Position numbers and translations under genes: made by a program. A stretch of DNA of 64,000 nucleotides from Clostridium amylolyticum (GTDB lineage: Bacteria; Bacillota; Clostridia; Clostridiales; Clostridiaceae), in assembly GCF_900142075.1 (NCBI RefSeq), contig NZ_FQZO01000011.1:1-64000 (forward strand), in the 5' to 3' direction. Every line of letters begins with the position of its first letter. The first letter of the stretch is position 1. Positions 1 to 8,725 of the stretch are shown here, one piece after another. The notes below the pieces were generated by a model. It was given only the letters and a program-made list of their open reading frames with translations. It did not search any database and was not told where the DNA came from.

Positions 1-50
1 ATGGCAACATGTTCAGCTGACTGATACTAATAGGTCGAGGGCTTGACCAA
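1..50 (+). rRNA. 23S rRNA, 3' end (partial)
   Basis: The first ~50 bases carry the conserved 3' terminal segment of bacterial 23S rRNA (CTGACTGATACTAATAGGTC followed by GAGGGCTTGACC). The rest of the gene lies before the window. The 5S gene follows about 60 nt later, as in a normal rRNA operon. The exact mature 3' end is approximate. Confidence 0.93.
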
Positions 51-112
51 TAAATCTTTCTTTACAAAGTTCTATATACAGTTTTGAAAGAACAATGTTC
101 TTTCAAGCCATA

Positions 113-229
113 TCTGGTGATTATGCCATAAAGGTAACACCCGTTCCCATTCCGAACACGAAGGTTAAGCTTTATAGGGCCGATGGTACTGCACGGGAGA
201 CTGTGTGGGAGAGTAGGACGTCGCCGGGT
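113..229 (+). rRNA. 5S rRNA
   Basis: The 117-nt segment opens with TCTGGTGATTATGCC and closes with GTCGCCGGGT, so the 5' and 3' ends pair as the 5S helix I. The conserved internal block CCCGTTCCCATTCCGAACAC is present. It lies between 23S and tRNA-Lys in one rRNA operon. Ends are estimated to within a few bases. Confidence 0.93.
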
Positions 230-235
230 TAATGT

Positions 236-311
236 GGTTCACTAGCTCAGTCGGTAGAGCACATGACTTTTAATCATGGTGTCCGGGGTTCGATTCCCCG
301 GTGAGCCACCA
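236..311 (+). tRNA. tRNA-Lys (anticodon UUU)
   Basis: A 76-nt cloverleaf can be folded. The acceptor arm GGTTCAC pairs with GTGAGCC (one G-T pair). The D arm is GCTC/GAGC, the anticodon arm CATGA-CTTTTAA-TCATG gives anticodon TTT, and the T arm CCGGGGTTCGATTCCCCGG is standard. CCA is encoded (309-311). It is the last gene of the rRNA operon, 6 nt after 5S. Confidence 0.96.
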
Positions 312-340
312 AAGACTTCAGAGTAATCTGAAGTCTTTTT
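311..340 (+). terminator. Intrinsic terminator of the rRNA/tRNA-Lys operon
   Basis: AAGACTTCAGA pairs perfectly with TCTGAAGTCTT around a GTAA loop and is followed by a T-run. It starts at the last base of tRNA-Lys, so it ends the rRNA operon transcript. Confidence 0.9.
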
Positions 341-367
341 AATTGTAAAATATTGAATTGACAAAAT

Positions 368-402
368 AAAGCTACGCACAATAAAAGTGTGTAGCTTTTA
401 TT
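368..402. terminator. Terminator-like hairpin upstream of the GlcT-type gene
   Basis: Twelve paired bases (AAAGCTACGCAC with GTGTGTAGCTTT, one G-T pair) enclose an AATAAAA loop, and A/T runs flank both sides. It could back up the rRNA terminator or act as a leader attenuator for the antiterminator gene at 485. It does not match a RAT consensus that I can recall, so autoregulation is only a possibility. Confidence 0.5.
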
Positions 403-484
403 TTATATCAATATTGTGTAGAATAAAAAGTAAGAGGTATTATATTTTTCCATTATAATCGCTTGATTGAAGGGAGGGAGTAAT

Positions 485-1336
485 ATGGTCACATTAAATA
501 ATAATTGTATAGTAAACAAATCCTTTAATAATAATATTGTTTTAGTTAAGAGCAACGGAAAAGAAAAAATTCTTTTTAGCAGAGGTATAGGATTTAATAA
601 AAAGCATGGGGATATAATTAACAAGGGTACAAACGTAGATAAAATTTTTTCCATAGAAAATGAAGATAACATAAGGAATTTTAAAAATTTAATTAATACT
701 GTAGATGATGAGTTTATGGCATTTTGTGAAGAAATAATTTATTTCTTATCTGACGAGATGGGTGAGGAGTTAAGTGAAAATATTCATATTGGACTTATAG
801 ATCACTTGCAATTTGCAGTGAAAAGATTACAAAATAATGAAGAGATAGTAAATCCCTTTCTAGTAGAAATACAAACTCTATATAAAGTAGAATATAAGTT
901 AGCGGAAATAGTATGTAATAAGATTGAAAAGAAAATGAAACTTAAGATACCAGAAGGAGAAGCGGGATTTATTGCCCTTCATATTCATTCAGCTAGAAAT
1001 AACGGTAAGCTTTCAAATACCATTAAATATAGCATTATAGCCAGTGAAGTAATAAAGTATGTGGAAGGGGCTTTAAACATAAAAATTGATAAATCATCCT
1101 TAGACTATGCAAGATTTCTAACTCATCTTAGATTTACCATGGAAAGAATAATGACTAATGTTAGAATAACCAACGACCTTATAGATGTGATAAAGAAAAG
1201 ATATAAGATATCCTATGCTATAGCAAAAGAAGTGGCTAAAATAGTGGAAGGACGTCTTGAAGTACATGTAGAAGAAGACGAAATATCTTATATGGCTATG
1301 CATATAGAGAGATTTAGAGTTTCACTTTTAAAGTAA
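485..1336 (+). CDS. GlcT-type transcriptional antiterminator (BglG/SacT family)
   Basis: RNA-binding antiterminator of PTS genes, 283 aa. The N-terminal ~55 residues form the CAT domain (KSFNNNIVLV...ILFSRGIGF). Two PRD domains follow. PRD1 carries the SENIHIGLIDHLQFAVKR and NPFLVEIQTLY motifs, then PEGEAGFIALHIHSA. PRD2 ends with EDEISYMAMHIERF. The PRD histidines are the targets of HPr/EII phosphorylation in this family. The layout is closer to GlcT than to LicT. The ATG at 485 follows GGAGGGAG with good spacing, so an in-frame TTG at 467 inside the ribosome-site region is unlikely to be the start. No ptsG-like target lies beside it, and the next gene is convergent, so it would act in trans. 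A close paralog lies at 26767. Confidence 0.88.
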   Translation: MVTLNNNCIVNKSFNNNIVLVKSNGKEKILFSRGIGFNKKHGDIINKGTNVDKIFSIENEDNIRNFKNLINTVDDEFMAFCEEIIYFLSDEMGEELSENIHIGLIDHLQFAVKRLQNNEEIVNPFLVEIQTLYKVEYKLAEIVCNKIEKKMKLKIPEGEAGFIALHIHSARNNGKLSNTIKYSIIASEVIKYVEGALNIKIDKSSLDYARFLTHLRFTMERIMTNVRITNDLIDVIKKRYKISYAIAKEVAKIVEGRLEVHVEEDEISYMAMHIERFRVSLLK

Positions 1337-1380
1337 TAAATATTAATATAAGATTTTATTGCTAAGGTTTTTAACATAAA

Positions 1381-1413
1381 AAGCTGCCTAGAAGTTGCCT
1401 AGGCAGCTTAATT
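1381..1413. terminator. Terminator between convergent genes
   Basis: AAGCTGCCTAG pairs perfectly with CTAGGCAGCTT (1381-1391 with 1399-1409). The downstream T-tract on the plus strand is weak (AATTTAT). It lies 45 bases after the antiterminator stop and probably serves both convergent genes. Confidence 0.75.
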
Positions 1414-1567
1414 TATCCTATAGCTTAACGGCTCATGGATAAGTTCTTCAGTTTGTACCTTTTTTTGTTTCTATTATTAAATCTTATAAATTAATTCTAA
1501 AAAACTCCATGAATTTTATCCATACCCCTTAACTTTTACTTTTTACCTCTTACTTATTACCTTTTTC

Positions 1568-2710
1568 TTACTGTTTATCAGTGGCAAGGGTCAGGTTAGA
1601 AACATTACTCTTAGTGAAAAAGCCATCAAAATCTCCATATCTTAATATATATTCATTTACCACTAAGGTGTTAGGAGAAGGGTAGGTAAAGGTTTGTTTT
1701 AAGCCTTCTTCCTCTGAACCTACTAAATCTATTAAGAATCTTTCTCCCTTTGCCTTAAGCTCTTCAAAGGTATATTCTATATCCTCTGTAATAAAAGCTA
1801 GGTGATGTACTCTAGCACCATAGTTATAAACAAATTTTTCTGTGGGACCTGCTTTACTCATATCATCTCCAGAAGTGATTCCAGAGGTAAACACCATAGC
1901 AAAGTCTTTAGCGGACAATCTCGCTACATTGGTTATAGAGTTTAGGCTTTCCACATATATAGCAAATTCAAAATTATAATTGGTAAGCTCCATAAATTCG
2001 ATTATTGCTGCATCTCTATATTTAGCTGGAAGTCTTGTGGCAGCATGATCTATATTTTTTATATTCTTAATGTAAGCATAAGAGGGCTTCTTTATATTTA
2101 AGGTAAACTCTCTGTCTGTGGAAGATTTGTATATTCTCTCGCCAGTCCATTGCACCGCTCCATAGGATATCCCAGTAAAGCAGGAAGGGATGGTCTGAAT
2201 CATTTCATAATTATCTTTACTTAATATATTTTTTGTGGAAAAGGTTACATTTCTACTTAGCTGAATAGAATGATATTTGGTAATATCTTGAGTTTTATAA
2301 AAGAAAGCCTCTATTCTAGTGTTTGGTAAATGCTCTGATTTTGGATGAAGATTAAGTTTGTAAAAAGGATTGTCACCCTGTTTTCTTGTAGTTAAAAGTA
2401 CATCTGGTGAATTGGCACAGCTTAATACCACTACCTGATTAAAGTCATTCTCAAAGCTTTCTTTGATGTCATAGCCTGTATAAAGTAAAAACTCGTCTAC
2501 AGCATCTGAAAGCTTATTTATTTCTGTGTTTATAACTATAAATTCAAGACCTTGCATTAAGCTATCTAACTCTACTACTTCTCTATTATGCCTTGCCAGG
2601 TCAGCTTCCCTTTTGAGTGCATCATCATCATTAATAAAATTTTGAGACTCAATTCTCTCTAAAAGATTTGGATGCAGTTTCCAAAAGTCCTTGATTATTA
2701 GATCTTCCAT
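1568..2710 (-). CDS. HPPD-like dioxygenase-fold (VOC superfamily) protein
   Basis: A 380-aa protein resembling 4-hydroxyphenylpyruvate dioxygenase in its C-terminal half. The segment IDHAATRL (His about 222), the segment GARVHHLAFITEDI (His 302/303) and NTLVVNEYILR (Glu about 353) have the spacing of the 2-His-1-Glu metal triad of HPPD. The closing RYGDFDGFF echoes the HPPD C-terminus. The start was set at the ATG at 2710, just after AGGAGGATTTTTT. An earlier in-frame start would place the ribosome site inside the gene. A true O2-dependent HPPD would be odd in an anaerobe, so substrate and even enzymatic activity are uncertain. It is monocistronic, with no tyrosine-degradation genes nearby. 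Confidence 0.6.
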   Translation of the reverse strand: MEDLIIKDFWKLHPNLLERIESQNFINDDDALKREADLARHNREVVELDSLMQGLEFIVINTEINKLSDAVDEFLLYTGYDIKESFENDFNQVVVLSCANSPDVLLTTRKQGDNPFYKLNLHPKSEHLPNTRIEAFFYKTQDITKYHSIQLSRNVTFSTKNILSKDNYEMIQTIPSCFTGISYGAVQWTGERIYKSSTDREFTLNIKKPSYAYIKNIKNIDHAATRLPAKYRDAAIIEFMELTNYNFEFAIYVESLNSITNVARLSAKDFAMVFTSGITSGDDMSKAGPTEKFVYNYGARVHHLAFITEDIEYTFEELKAKGERFLIDLVGSEEEGLKQTFTYPSPNTLVVNEYILRYGDFDGFFTKSNVSNLTLATDKQ

Positions 2711-2808
2711 AAAAAATCCTCCTAATGTCAAAATATATATATTAAGTTTTGATTATAAAGTTCTTTTTACTAAATATAGCATGCCAGACAAGTTGTTAAT
2801 AGCCCTTA

Positions 2809-3699
2809 TTAAAAATTTTTATTAACTCCCAGTACTCTAAGGGCTCCTGGTATACATCTTATTTCCACAGGAAGCTTTGGCCCTCTTTCACCATCTATAT
2901 CGCTTAGGGGTTGCTCCTTACATTCTATGTATAATCTAGAAGTAGTAAAGTGCTCTATGCCTTCAAGTTTTTCAAATTTACCCTCTGTGATTAGGGTAAT
3001 TAGGTTTTGAAATTTGCTTTCTAAAACCTTATCTTTTATTATAAGTACATCTAAATATCCGTCAGCAGCAGAAGCATCTGGTGCCAGCTCTACATTGGCT
3101 ATAGTCTTTCCATTAAGTACTATAACACCATATAAATCTCCATCATAACTGAATTCTTTGGATTTAATATTAAAGTTGTAATATTGTATGTTTTTTATTT
3201 GTGTAATTCCATTAAACATATAAGCCATTCTTCCTACTTTAGCTTTGCTATCATCTTCTGCAGCTTTATAGGGATTGGCGAAAAAGCCAGTGCTCACTAA
3301 GTTTGTAAAGTAAGAATCGTTAATTTGACCTAAATCCATGTATTTAACACTACTATTTATTATCTGTAAGCAGGCCTTTTCAATATCTTCAGGCATTCCA
3401 ATATAATTTGCAAAATCGTTGGCAGTGCCTGCTGGAATCACCGCTACTGGAATATCTATGTTATTCTTTTTCAATTCATTTACCACGGAATTTAAGGTTC
3501 CATCTCCACCCATAATCAAAACATACTTATATTCTTCCTTTATGGTTATTAAAGCATCTTTAATGTTTGCATCTTCTTGTAATCTAAAGGGATCTATGAT
3601 AAGTCCGTGAGATTGATGGATTGAAATTATTTTGTCTAAGTTTTCAGAAGATTTTTCATTTCCGGACTTGGGATTATAAATTAGTTTTACTTTGTTCAT
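2809..3699 (-). CDS. Diacylglycerol/lipid kinase, YegS/DagK family
   Basis: ATP-dependent lipid kinase of 296 aa, the usual length of this family. The N-terminal nucleotide-binding half shows NPKSGNEKS (about residue 10), the hallmark GGDGTLNSVV (about 63) and PAGTANDFA (about 90). The C-terminal beta-sandwich half contains NGKTIANVELAPDASAADGYLDV. The likely role is phosphorylating diacylglycerol or a related lipid at the inner membrane leaflet for phospholipid or lipoteichoic-acid turnover. The start ATG follows GGAGATGATTTC. It is transcribed alone. Confidence 0.88.
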   Translation of the reverse strand: MNKVKLIYNPKSGNEKSSENLDKIISIHQSHGLIIDPFRLQEDANIKDALITIKEEYKYVLIMGGDGTLNSVVNELKKNNIDIPVAVIPAGTANDFANYIGMPEDIEKACLQIINSSVKYMDLGQINDSYFTNLVSTGFFANPYKAAEDDSKAKVGRMAYMFNGITQIKNIQYYNFNIKSKEFSYDGDLYGVIVLNGKTIANVELAPDASAADGYLDVLIIKDKVLESKFQNLITLITEGKFEKLEGIEHFTTSRLYIECKEQPLSDIDGERGPKLPVEIRCIPGALRVLGVNKNF

Positions 3700-3959
3700 G
3701 AAATCATCTCCGCTCTATTGTTAAAATTAAATATAAATTATTGGAATTTATACTTCTAATTTCAATATATCATTTCATTGAGAGGATATTATAGCTATAG
3801 AAATTATTTTACATTTTATTAATAAAAAATAAACAGCTATGGCCTATGTATATTATAGATTTTCTGTGATGAACTCTTGAAATTTAATCTAACTAAATAT
3901 ACATATTATAGCTGCCTCTTATTAAAGACTGAAATATTTCCATGTGTTTTTGTACTTTC

Positions 3960-4346
3960 CTATGGGTAAGTAGGTTGAAAAATAATTTTTTCTATAAAAT
4001 TTAATTGATTTTTTCGTGATAAGGTCCAATAACTATCATAAAAAGCAATAAAACAGATGGTAGGGAACATAAAAATAATTAATTTATTATAATTTATTGC
4101 AGCAGTTATATTAAGATGCACCATGTTAAAGAATGCCCTAGTTAATCCACAACCTGGACATTTTATAGAAAAGACATTGTAAAAGAGACAAAAGCTTCTC
4201 TCTTGGATAAATTCTAGAGGAATAACTATAAGTGCAATAATGGTAATTATATAAAGTAAGATTCTTATTATTCTAAAATATAAAATTGATTTTTTAATTT
4301 TAGGTTTATTAATCTGCCAAGTTGTTACCATCGAAATCTTTATCAA
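3960..4346 (-). CDS. DUF2752 membrane protein
   Basis: Small membrane protein (128 aa) with three predicted hydrophobic segments and the DUF2752 signature CPGCGLTRAFFNMV near residue 62. Function is unknown. TTG at 4346 is preferred as start because GGTGGG lies five bases upstream, whereas the ATG at 4331 lacks a ribosome site. The gene overlaps the end of the TM2 gene by 38 bp, so the two are co-transcribed and probably translationally coupled. TM2 and DUF2752 proteins are often found together in Firmicutes. Confidence 0.8.
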   Translation of the reverse strand: MIKISMVTTWQINKPKIKKSILYFRIIRILLYIITIIALIVIPLEFIQERSFCLFYNVFSIKCPGCGLTRAFFNMVHLNITAAINYNKLIIFMFPTICFIAFYDSYWTLSRKNQLNFIEKIIFQPTYP

Positions 4347-4692
4347 AATTACCCACCAATATTAAAATTCCTTCTATAAAGCCCCAAAGAGAACCTATAC
4401 CACAGGTTACTATAGTAACCACAATTTGAAGTATTCCTATACCTATATACCCTAAATAAAATCTGTGTACTCCAAGGCTCCCTAAAAATAGTCCCAGTAA
4501 TCCTGCCACCATTTTAGATCTGCTCCCAACATTTTTTAAGGCTATGCCACACTTAGAACATATGGAAGCATTTTCATCAGTAGCTTGCCCGCAATTATTA
4601 CAGTAATATTTTCCTTTTAAAGTTTCTGAGCCGCATTTCACACACACCTTAGCATTAGGATCTACCTGCTCACCACAATTTCTACAATACAT
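4309..4692 (-). CDS. TM2-domain protein with two zinc ribbons
   Basis: 127-aa protein. Residues 1-50 hold two CxxC...CxxC zinc ribbons (MYCRNCGE, VCVKCGSE, YYCNNCGQ, ICSKCGIA). They are followed by a TM2 domain with two membrane helices and the short loop GVHRFYLGYIGIGILQ. A positively charged linker (NVGSRSKM) separates the two. The start ATG follows AGGAGGACTTTT. Its role is unknown; such proteins are thought to be membrane-anchored adaptors. It forms an operon with the DUF2752 gene downstream. Confidence 0.87.
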   Translation of the reverse strand: MYCRNCGEQVDPNAKVCVKCGSETLKGKYYCNNCGQATDENASICSKCGIALKNVGSRSKMVAGLLGLFLGSLGVHRFYLGYIGIGILQIVVTIVTCGIGSLWGFIEGILILVGNFDKDFDGNNLAD

Positions 4693-4759
4693 AAAAGTCC
4701 TCCTAAAAATTACTCTGTTAATTATATGATGAGAGCAGCAAAAAAATTCATATACCATA

Positions 4760-4820
4760 AAAAGGAATCGCCCCTGGGGTGCTCCCATAAAATGGGAGCA
4801 CCCCAGGGGCGATTCCTTTT
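4760..4820. terminator. Very long perfect inverted repeat / bidirectional terminator
   Basis: Bases 4760-4788 are the exact reverse complement of 4792-4820, a 29-bp perfect stem with a 3-base loop (AAA). Its GC-rich core is GCCCCTGGGGTGCTCCCAT. Each strand ends in TTTT, and the repeat begins 4 bases after the hydF stop, so it should terminate the hyd operon. It also shields the TM2 operon from read-through. Confidence 0.85.
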
Positions 4821-4824
4821 ATTT

Positions 4825-6021
4825 CTAAATTCCAGGGAACATGGAGGTTACCCTGGGAAGTATGCCGTTTATGTGGGCTATGGCTATGCCGAAGTTGGTT
4901 ATAGGCACACCTAGACTTTCGGCTTTTATAAGTCTGGACATAAGCTGTTTTCTGTTAAACATGCAGGAGCCGCAGTGCACTATGAGTTTGTAGGTCTCTA
5001 AATCTTCAGGGAAATCTATACCTGAATTAACTTGAATATCAAGATGACAGTCTGTTTTTTCCTGAAGCCAAGTAGGAAGCTTTTCCCTAGCGATGTCACC
5101 TTTTAGGGCATGGTGGGTGCAGGCTTCTGCTATGAGGACCTTGTCTCCTTCTTTAAGGGTATCTATGGCTTTAGCACCTTTAATAAACATTTCTAGACTG
5201 CCTTTATATCTAGCCATAAGTATGGAGAAAGAGGTTAGGGGTACATCCTCTGGTACCAGGGCATTTACCTTTTTAAAGATCTGAGAGTCTGTAATTATAA
5301 GATCTGGTTTTTCTTTAAGGCTGAATAATAGATCTTCCAGCTCAGTATCTTTTACTGTAAGAGCCATGGCACCATTATCTAAAATATCTCTTATAACCTG
5401 CACCTGAGGGAGTATAAGCCTTCCCTTAGGTGCTTGCAGATCCTGAGGAGCTACAAGCACTACCCTAGCTTTAGGTTTTAATATATCTCCTACTATGGTT
5501 GGAAGTTCAAAGTCCGTAGGGGAGTATTTTGCTATATAATCTTTAAGGTCTCCTATATTTTTCTTATCCTTAGCGCTGACCTTTACAAAGGGCATAGGGA
5601 ATTCTTTAGACAATTTGTCTAAAGAGACCTCTTGTAAATCTATTTTGTTTAAAACCCCAACAATGGGTATATTTCTTTCTTTAAGCTCATTAAACCATTG
5701 TTTTTCTAAGGTATAATCCATATTTTCTGAGGTAAACACCAATAGAGCTAAATCCGTTTTATCCATGACTTCTTTAGTCTTCTTTACTCTAAGTTCACCT
5801 AGGGAGCCCTCATCGTCTAGCCCTGCGGTATCTATTATCATTACAGGACCCAAAGGCAAGAGCTCCATGGCTTTGCCCACAGGGTCTGTAGTGGTTCCAG
5901 GGGTATCTGAAACTAAAGATAATGATTGATTGGTGAGTGCATTTACTAGGCTTGATTTACCAGCATTTCTTTTTCCGAACACAGCTATATGAAGTCTATT
6001 TGCTTTAGGAGTATCAATCAT
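4825..6021 (-). CDS. hydF: [FeFe]-hydrogenase maturation GTPase HydF
   Basis: Scaffold GTPase that receives the 2Fe subcluster built with HydE and HydG and delivers it to HydA. Of 398 aa, the N-terminal G domain shows the P-loop GKRNAGKS (16-23), switch region SDTPGTTTDP, DTAG (G3) and NKID (G4). The C-terminal [4Fe-4S]-binding domain has ACTHHALKGD near 300 and HCGSCMFNRKQ near 350, giving the Cx~50HCxxC ligand pattern known for HydF. It is the last gene of the operon and is followed at once by a perfect 29-bp hairpin. A gap of about 160 nt with no visible signal separates it from hydG. Confidence 0.96.
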   Translation of the reverse strand: MIDTPKANRLHIAVFGKRNAGKSSLVNALTNQSLSLVSDTPGTTTDPVGKAMELLPLGPVMIIDTAGLDDEGSLGELRVKKTKEVMDKTDLALLVFTSENMDYTLEKQWFNELKERNIPIVGVLNKIDLQEVSLDKLSKEFPMPFVKVSAKDKKNIGDLKDYIAKYSPTDFELPTIVGDILKPKARVVLVAPQDLQAPKGRLILPQVQVIRDILDNGAMALTVKDTELEDLLFSLKEKPDLIITDSQIFKKVNALVPEDVPLTSFSILMARYKGSLEMFIKGAKAIDTLKEGDKVLIAEACTHHALKGDIAREKLPTWLQEKTDCHLDIQVNSGIDFPEDLETYKLIVHCGSCMFNRKQLMSRLIKAESLGVPITNFGIAIAHINGILPRVTSMFPGI

Positions 6022-6183
6022 ATTAAAATTCCTTTCTAGTATAGTTTAAGTATCTTATAAAGGCTAAAGGCTTTATTAAGTATTAATTGCATCACAGCAG
6101 TAAATTTTTATATCTATATTAAATCTTAAGGTTATTATCAATTGAAGCCGCAGTTAAGCTAAGCACACATTTTAACATATATA

Positions 6184-7599
6184 TTAAAATCTTAAGTCTC
6201 TTTCACCCTTTGCTATTCTTTCAAGCTTATCCTGGCAAGCTTTTCTAGCTGCGTCATTAGGTATTTCATTAAGGCCGGCTTCTATAATTTTTTCGCCTGC
6301 CTTTATAGTTTCTTCGTCTGCATAATCCTCTAAGTATTCCTTTAAGGTTAATAGGGCATTAGGTTGACAAACATTATGAATTTGACCTGATTTGGCAAGG
6401 GCCATAAACCTTTCCCCAGTTCTTCCTTCCCTATAGCAGGCAGTACAGTAGCTTGGAATATATCCAGAATTACATAAGCTCCTTATGATTTCCATAGGAG
6501 ATCTGTGATCGCCTACTTCAAATTGAGGCTTTTCCTTAGGATCCTTAGTTACAGAGCTAGAATATCCCCCTACTCCAGTACAAGAACCTGCGCTTATCTG
6601 AGAAACTCCCACTGCCATAACTTCTTCACGGAATTTAGTTTCTTCTCTAGTGGATAAGATTATTCCTGTATAAGGCACTGCTAATCTTAAAATAGCCACT
6701 ATCTTTTTAAAGTTCTTATCATCTACTAAATGGGGATAATTCTTAAGGCTAACATTTTCTGCAGGTTTTAATCTTGGAACTGATAAGGTGTGAGGGCCTA
6801 CTCCTGTTTCCTTATCTAAGTGTTCTGCGTGCATAAGCATTGCTATGGTATCATATCTATGGTCATATAAGCCGTAAAGAATACCCATACCTACGTCATC
6901 TATTTCTCCGGCTCTAGCTCTATGCATGGCTGTGGTGTGGTAGTCATAGCTATGTTTAGGACCTTGTGGATGAAGTCTTTCGTAAGTTTCTTTGTGGTAG
7001 GTCTCTTGGAATAAAATGTAAGTTCCTATGCCAGCATCTTTAAGCTTTTTATAGTTTTCCACGGTGGTAGCAGCAATATTTATGTTAATTCTTCTTATGC
7101 TTCCATTATCAAACTTAATGGAATAAATAGTATCTATACATTGTAAAACATAATCTATTGGAGCATTTACAGGGTCTTCTCCAAGTTCTAATACCAGTCT
7201 TTTATGGCCCATAGATTCTAGTACTTTAACTTCTTCTTTTATTTCTTCCATGGTTAATCTTTTTCTAGAAAGCTCACAGTTTGAGTTTTTATAACCGCAG
7301 TATAAACAGTTATTTACACAATAATTGCTTACATATAAAGGAGCAAATATAACGATTCTTTTACCGTAGATTTTTTCCTTTATAAGGGAAGCAGCCTTGT
7401 ACATTTCTTCTAAAATATCCTGGTCTTCCACATATAGAAGAGTTGCTGCTTCTCTATGAGTAAGTCCTTTTAGTGTAAGTGCTTTATTTAAAAGAGAAAG
7501 TATATAATCCTTGTCTTGGCTTAGCTTTTCTCCTTCTTCCATGGATATTCTAATTTCTTCATCTACTATAAACTCTTCCGCTTTGTATTCTCTTATCAT
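6184..7599 (-). CDS. hydG: Radical SAM tyrosine lyase HydG
   Basis: HydG cleaves tyrosine to make the CO and CN ligands, as an Fe(CO)2CN synthon, of the H-cluster. Of 471 aa, the radical-SAM motif CVNNCLYC (C94, C98, C101; CX3CX2C) sits in the TIM barrel. A second C-terminal cluster motif CTACYREG...NVC (CX2CX22C) binds the auxiliary cluster that carries the dangler iron. The start is the ATG at 7599. The upstream ATG at 7608 directly abuts AAGGAG and is too close to be used. It lies in the operon between hydE and hydF. Confidence 0.96.
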   Translation of the reverse strand: MIREYKAEEFIVDEEIRISMEEGEKLSQDKDYILSLLNKALTLKGLTHREAATLLYVEDQDILEEMYKAASLIKEKIYGKRIVIFAPLYVSNYCVNNCLYCGYKNSNCELSRKRLTMEEIKEEVKVLESMGHKRLVLELGEDPVNAPIDYVLQCIDTIYSIKFDNGSIRRININIAATTVENYKKLKDAGIGTYILFQETYHKETYERLHPQGPKHSYDYHTTAMHRARAGEIDDVGMGILYGLYDHRYDTIAMLMHAEHLDKETGVGPHTLSVPRLKPAENVSLKNYPHLVDDKNFKKIVAILRLAVPYTGIILSTREETKFREEVMAVGVSQISAGSCTGVGGYSSSVTKDPKEKPQFEVGDHRSPMEIIRSLCNSGYIPSYCTACYREGRTGERFMALAKSGQIHNVCQPNALLTLKEYLEDYADEETIKAGEKIIEAGLNEIPNDAARKACQDKLERIAKGERDLRF

Positions 7600-7662
7600 T
7601 TTTAGCATCTCCTTATATAATCAGTAATTTGATGTAAATTAAATATATAAAATATTAATATT

Positions 7663-8715
7663 TTAAAATTGACCTAATAACTTACCGTGATCTCCACGGC
7701 TTGCACCTATTTCTCTTCCACAGCTTAATATAAAGTCATCAAGCTTTTTCCTTTCCTCTTTTATGGTAAGCTCATGGCCCAGGGGTTTTGGGTAAATATC
7801 ATAAAGCCTCCTATATTTATAGGGCTCCACCTTTTGCATTATCACATTGGCTCCAGTGGAAAAAACTAAATTCTTACTTTTAGAATCCACTACTCCTAAG
7901 GAGGTGGTAGCAGGTAACATGGCATCTTTAAGTACTAGTCTTGCCACTGCTACAGCTTTTAAGGTGTTAAAGGTACTTCCTGTAGAGGCATCCTTTAAAG
8001 GGGTAAGAGGATGAGGAATAAAGGGTCCTATGCCTGCCATGTGCACACCTATTTCTTTTAGAAGCATTATATCCTTAGCTATGGTTCTATAAGTTTGTCC
8101 AGGAATACCTATCATAAAACCGCTTCCTGTTTGAAACCCTAATTCTTTTAGCAATTTAAGACATTGAACTCTATTTTTAAAGCTGGAATGGGGATGAAGA
8201 CTATTGTAAAGTTCCTCATCAGCGGTTTCATGCTTAATAAGATATCTATCTGCACCAACTTCCTTAAAGGCTTTATAATCTTCGTAACTTCTTTCGCCCA
8301 TGCTTAGGGTTATAGCTACATCATCAATTTTTTTAATTTCTTTTACTATGGTACATATCATTTCCCTGGTATACCATTGATCTTCACCAGATTGCAGCAC
8401 TAAAGTTCTATAACCAGCTTCTATAGCTTCCTTAGCATTTTCTACTATCTCTTCCACGCTCATTCTATATCTTGCTACGGTTTTATTTTCTGCATTCAAT
8501 CCGCAGTAAGCGCATAGACACCTGCAGTAATTGGAAAATTCAATAATAGCCCTTACTTGCACTTCATTGCCGCAATACTGCATCCTCGCCTTATCCGAAG
8601 CTTCAAATAGGTAGGTAACTTCTGATCTTTCTAAAGCTATTAAGCTCTCCAATTCTTCTAAGTCAGCATCATATCCTACACATATCTTATCTATTAGTTC
8701 TTTAATTTTATTCAT
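7663..8715 (-). CDS. hydE: Radical SAM maturase HydE
   Basis: Radical SAM enzyme that builds the diiron subcluster of [FeFe]-hydrogenase. Of 350 aa, the SAM-cluster motif CRCLCAYCG (C64, C68, C71) has the CX3CX2C spacing. Other HydE features are YRMSVEEI, VLQSGEDQWYT and GFMIGIPGQT. The ATG is preceded by GGAGTATTTAT. It lies between the small regulator gene (10-nt gap) and hydG. No hydrogenase structural gene lies in this window. Confidence 0.95.
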   Translation of the reverse strand: MNKIKELIDKICVGYDADLEELESLIALERSEVTYLFEASDKARMQYCGNEVQVRAIIEFSNYCRCLCAYCGLNAENKTVARYRMSVEEIVENAKEAIEAGYRTLVLQSGEDQWYTREMICTIVKEIKKIDDVAITLSMGERSYEDYKAFKEVGADRYLIKHETADEELYNSLHPHSSFKNRVQCLKLLKELGFQTGSGFMIGIPGQTYRTIAKDIMLLKEIGVHMAGIGPFIPHPLTPLKDASTGSTFNTLKAVAVARLVLKDAMLPATTSLGVVDSKSKNLVFSTGANVIMQKVEPYKYRRLYDIYPKPLGHELTIKEERKKLDDFILSCGREIGASRGDHGKLLGQF

Positions 8716-8725
8716 ATAAATACTC

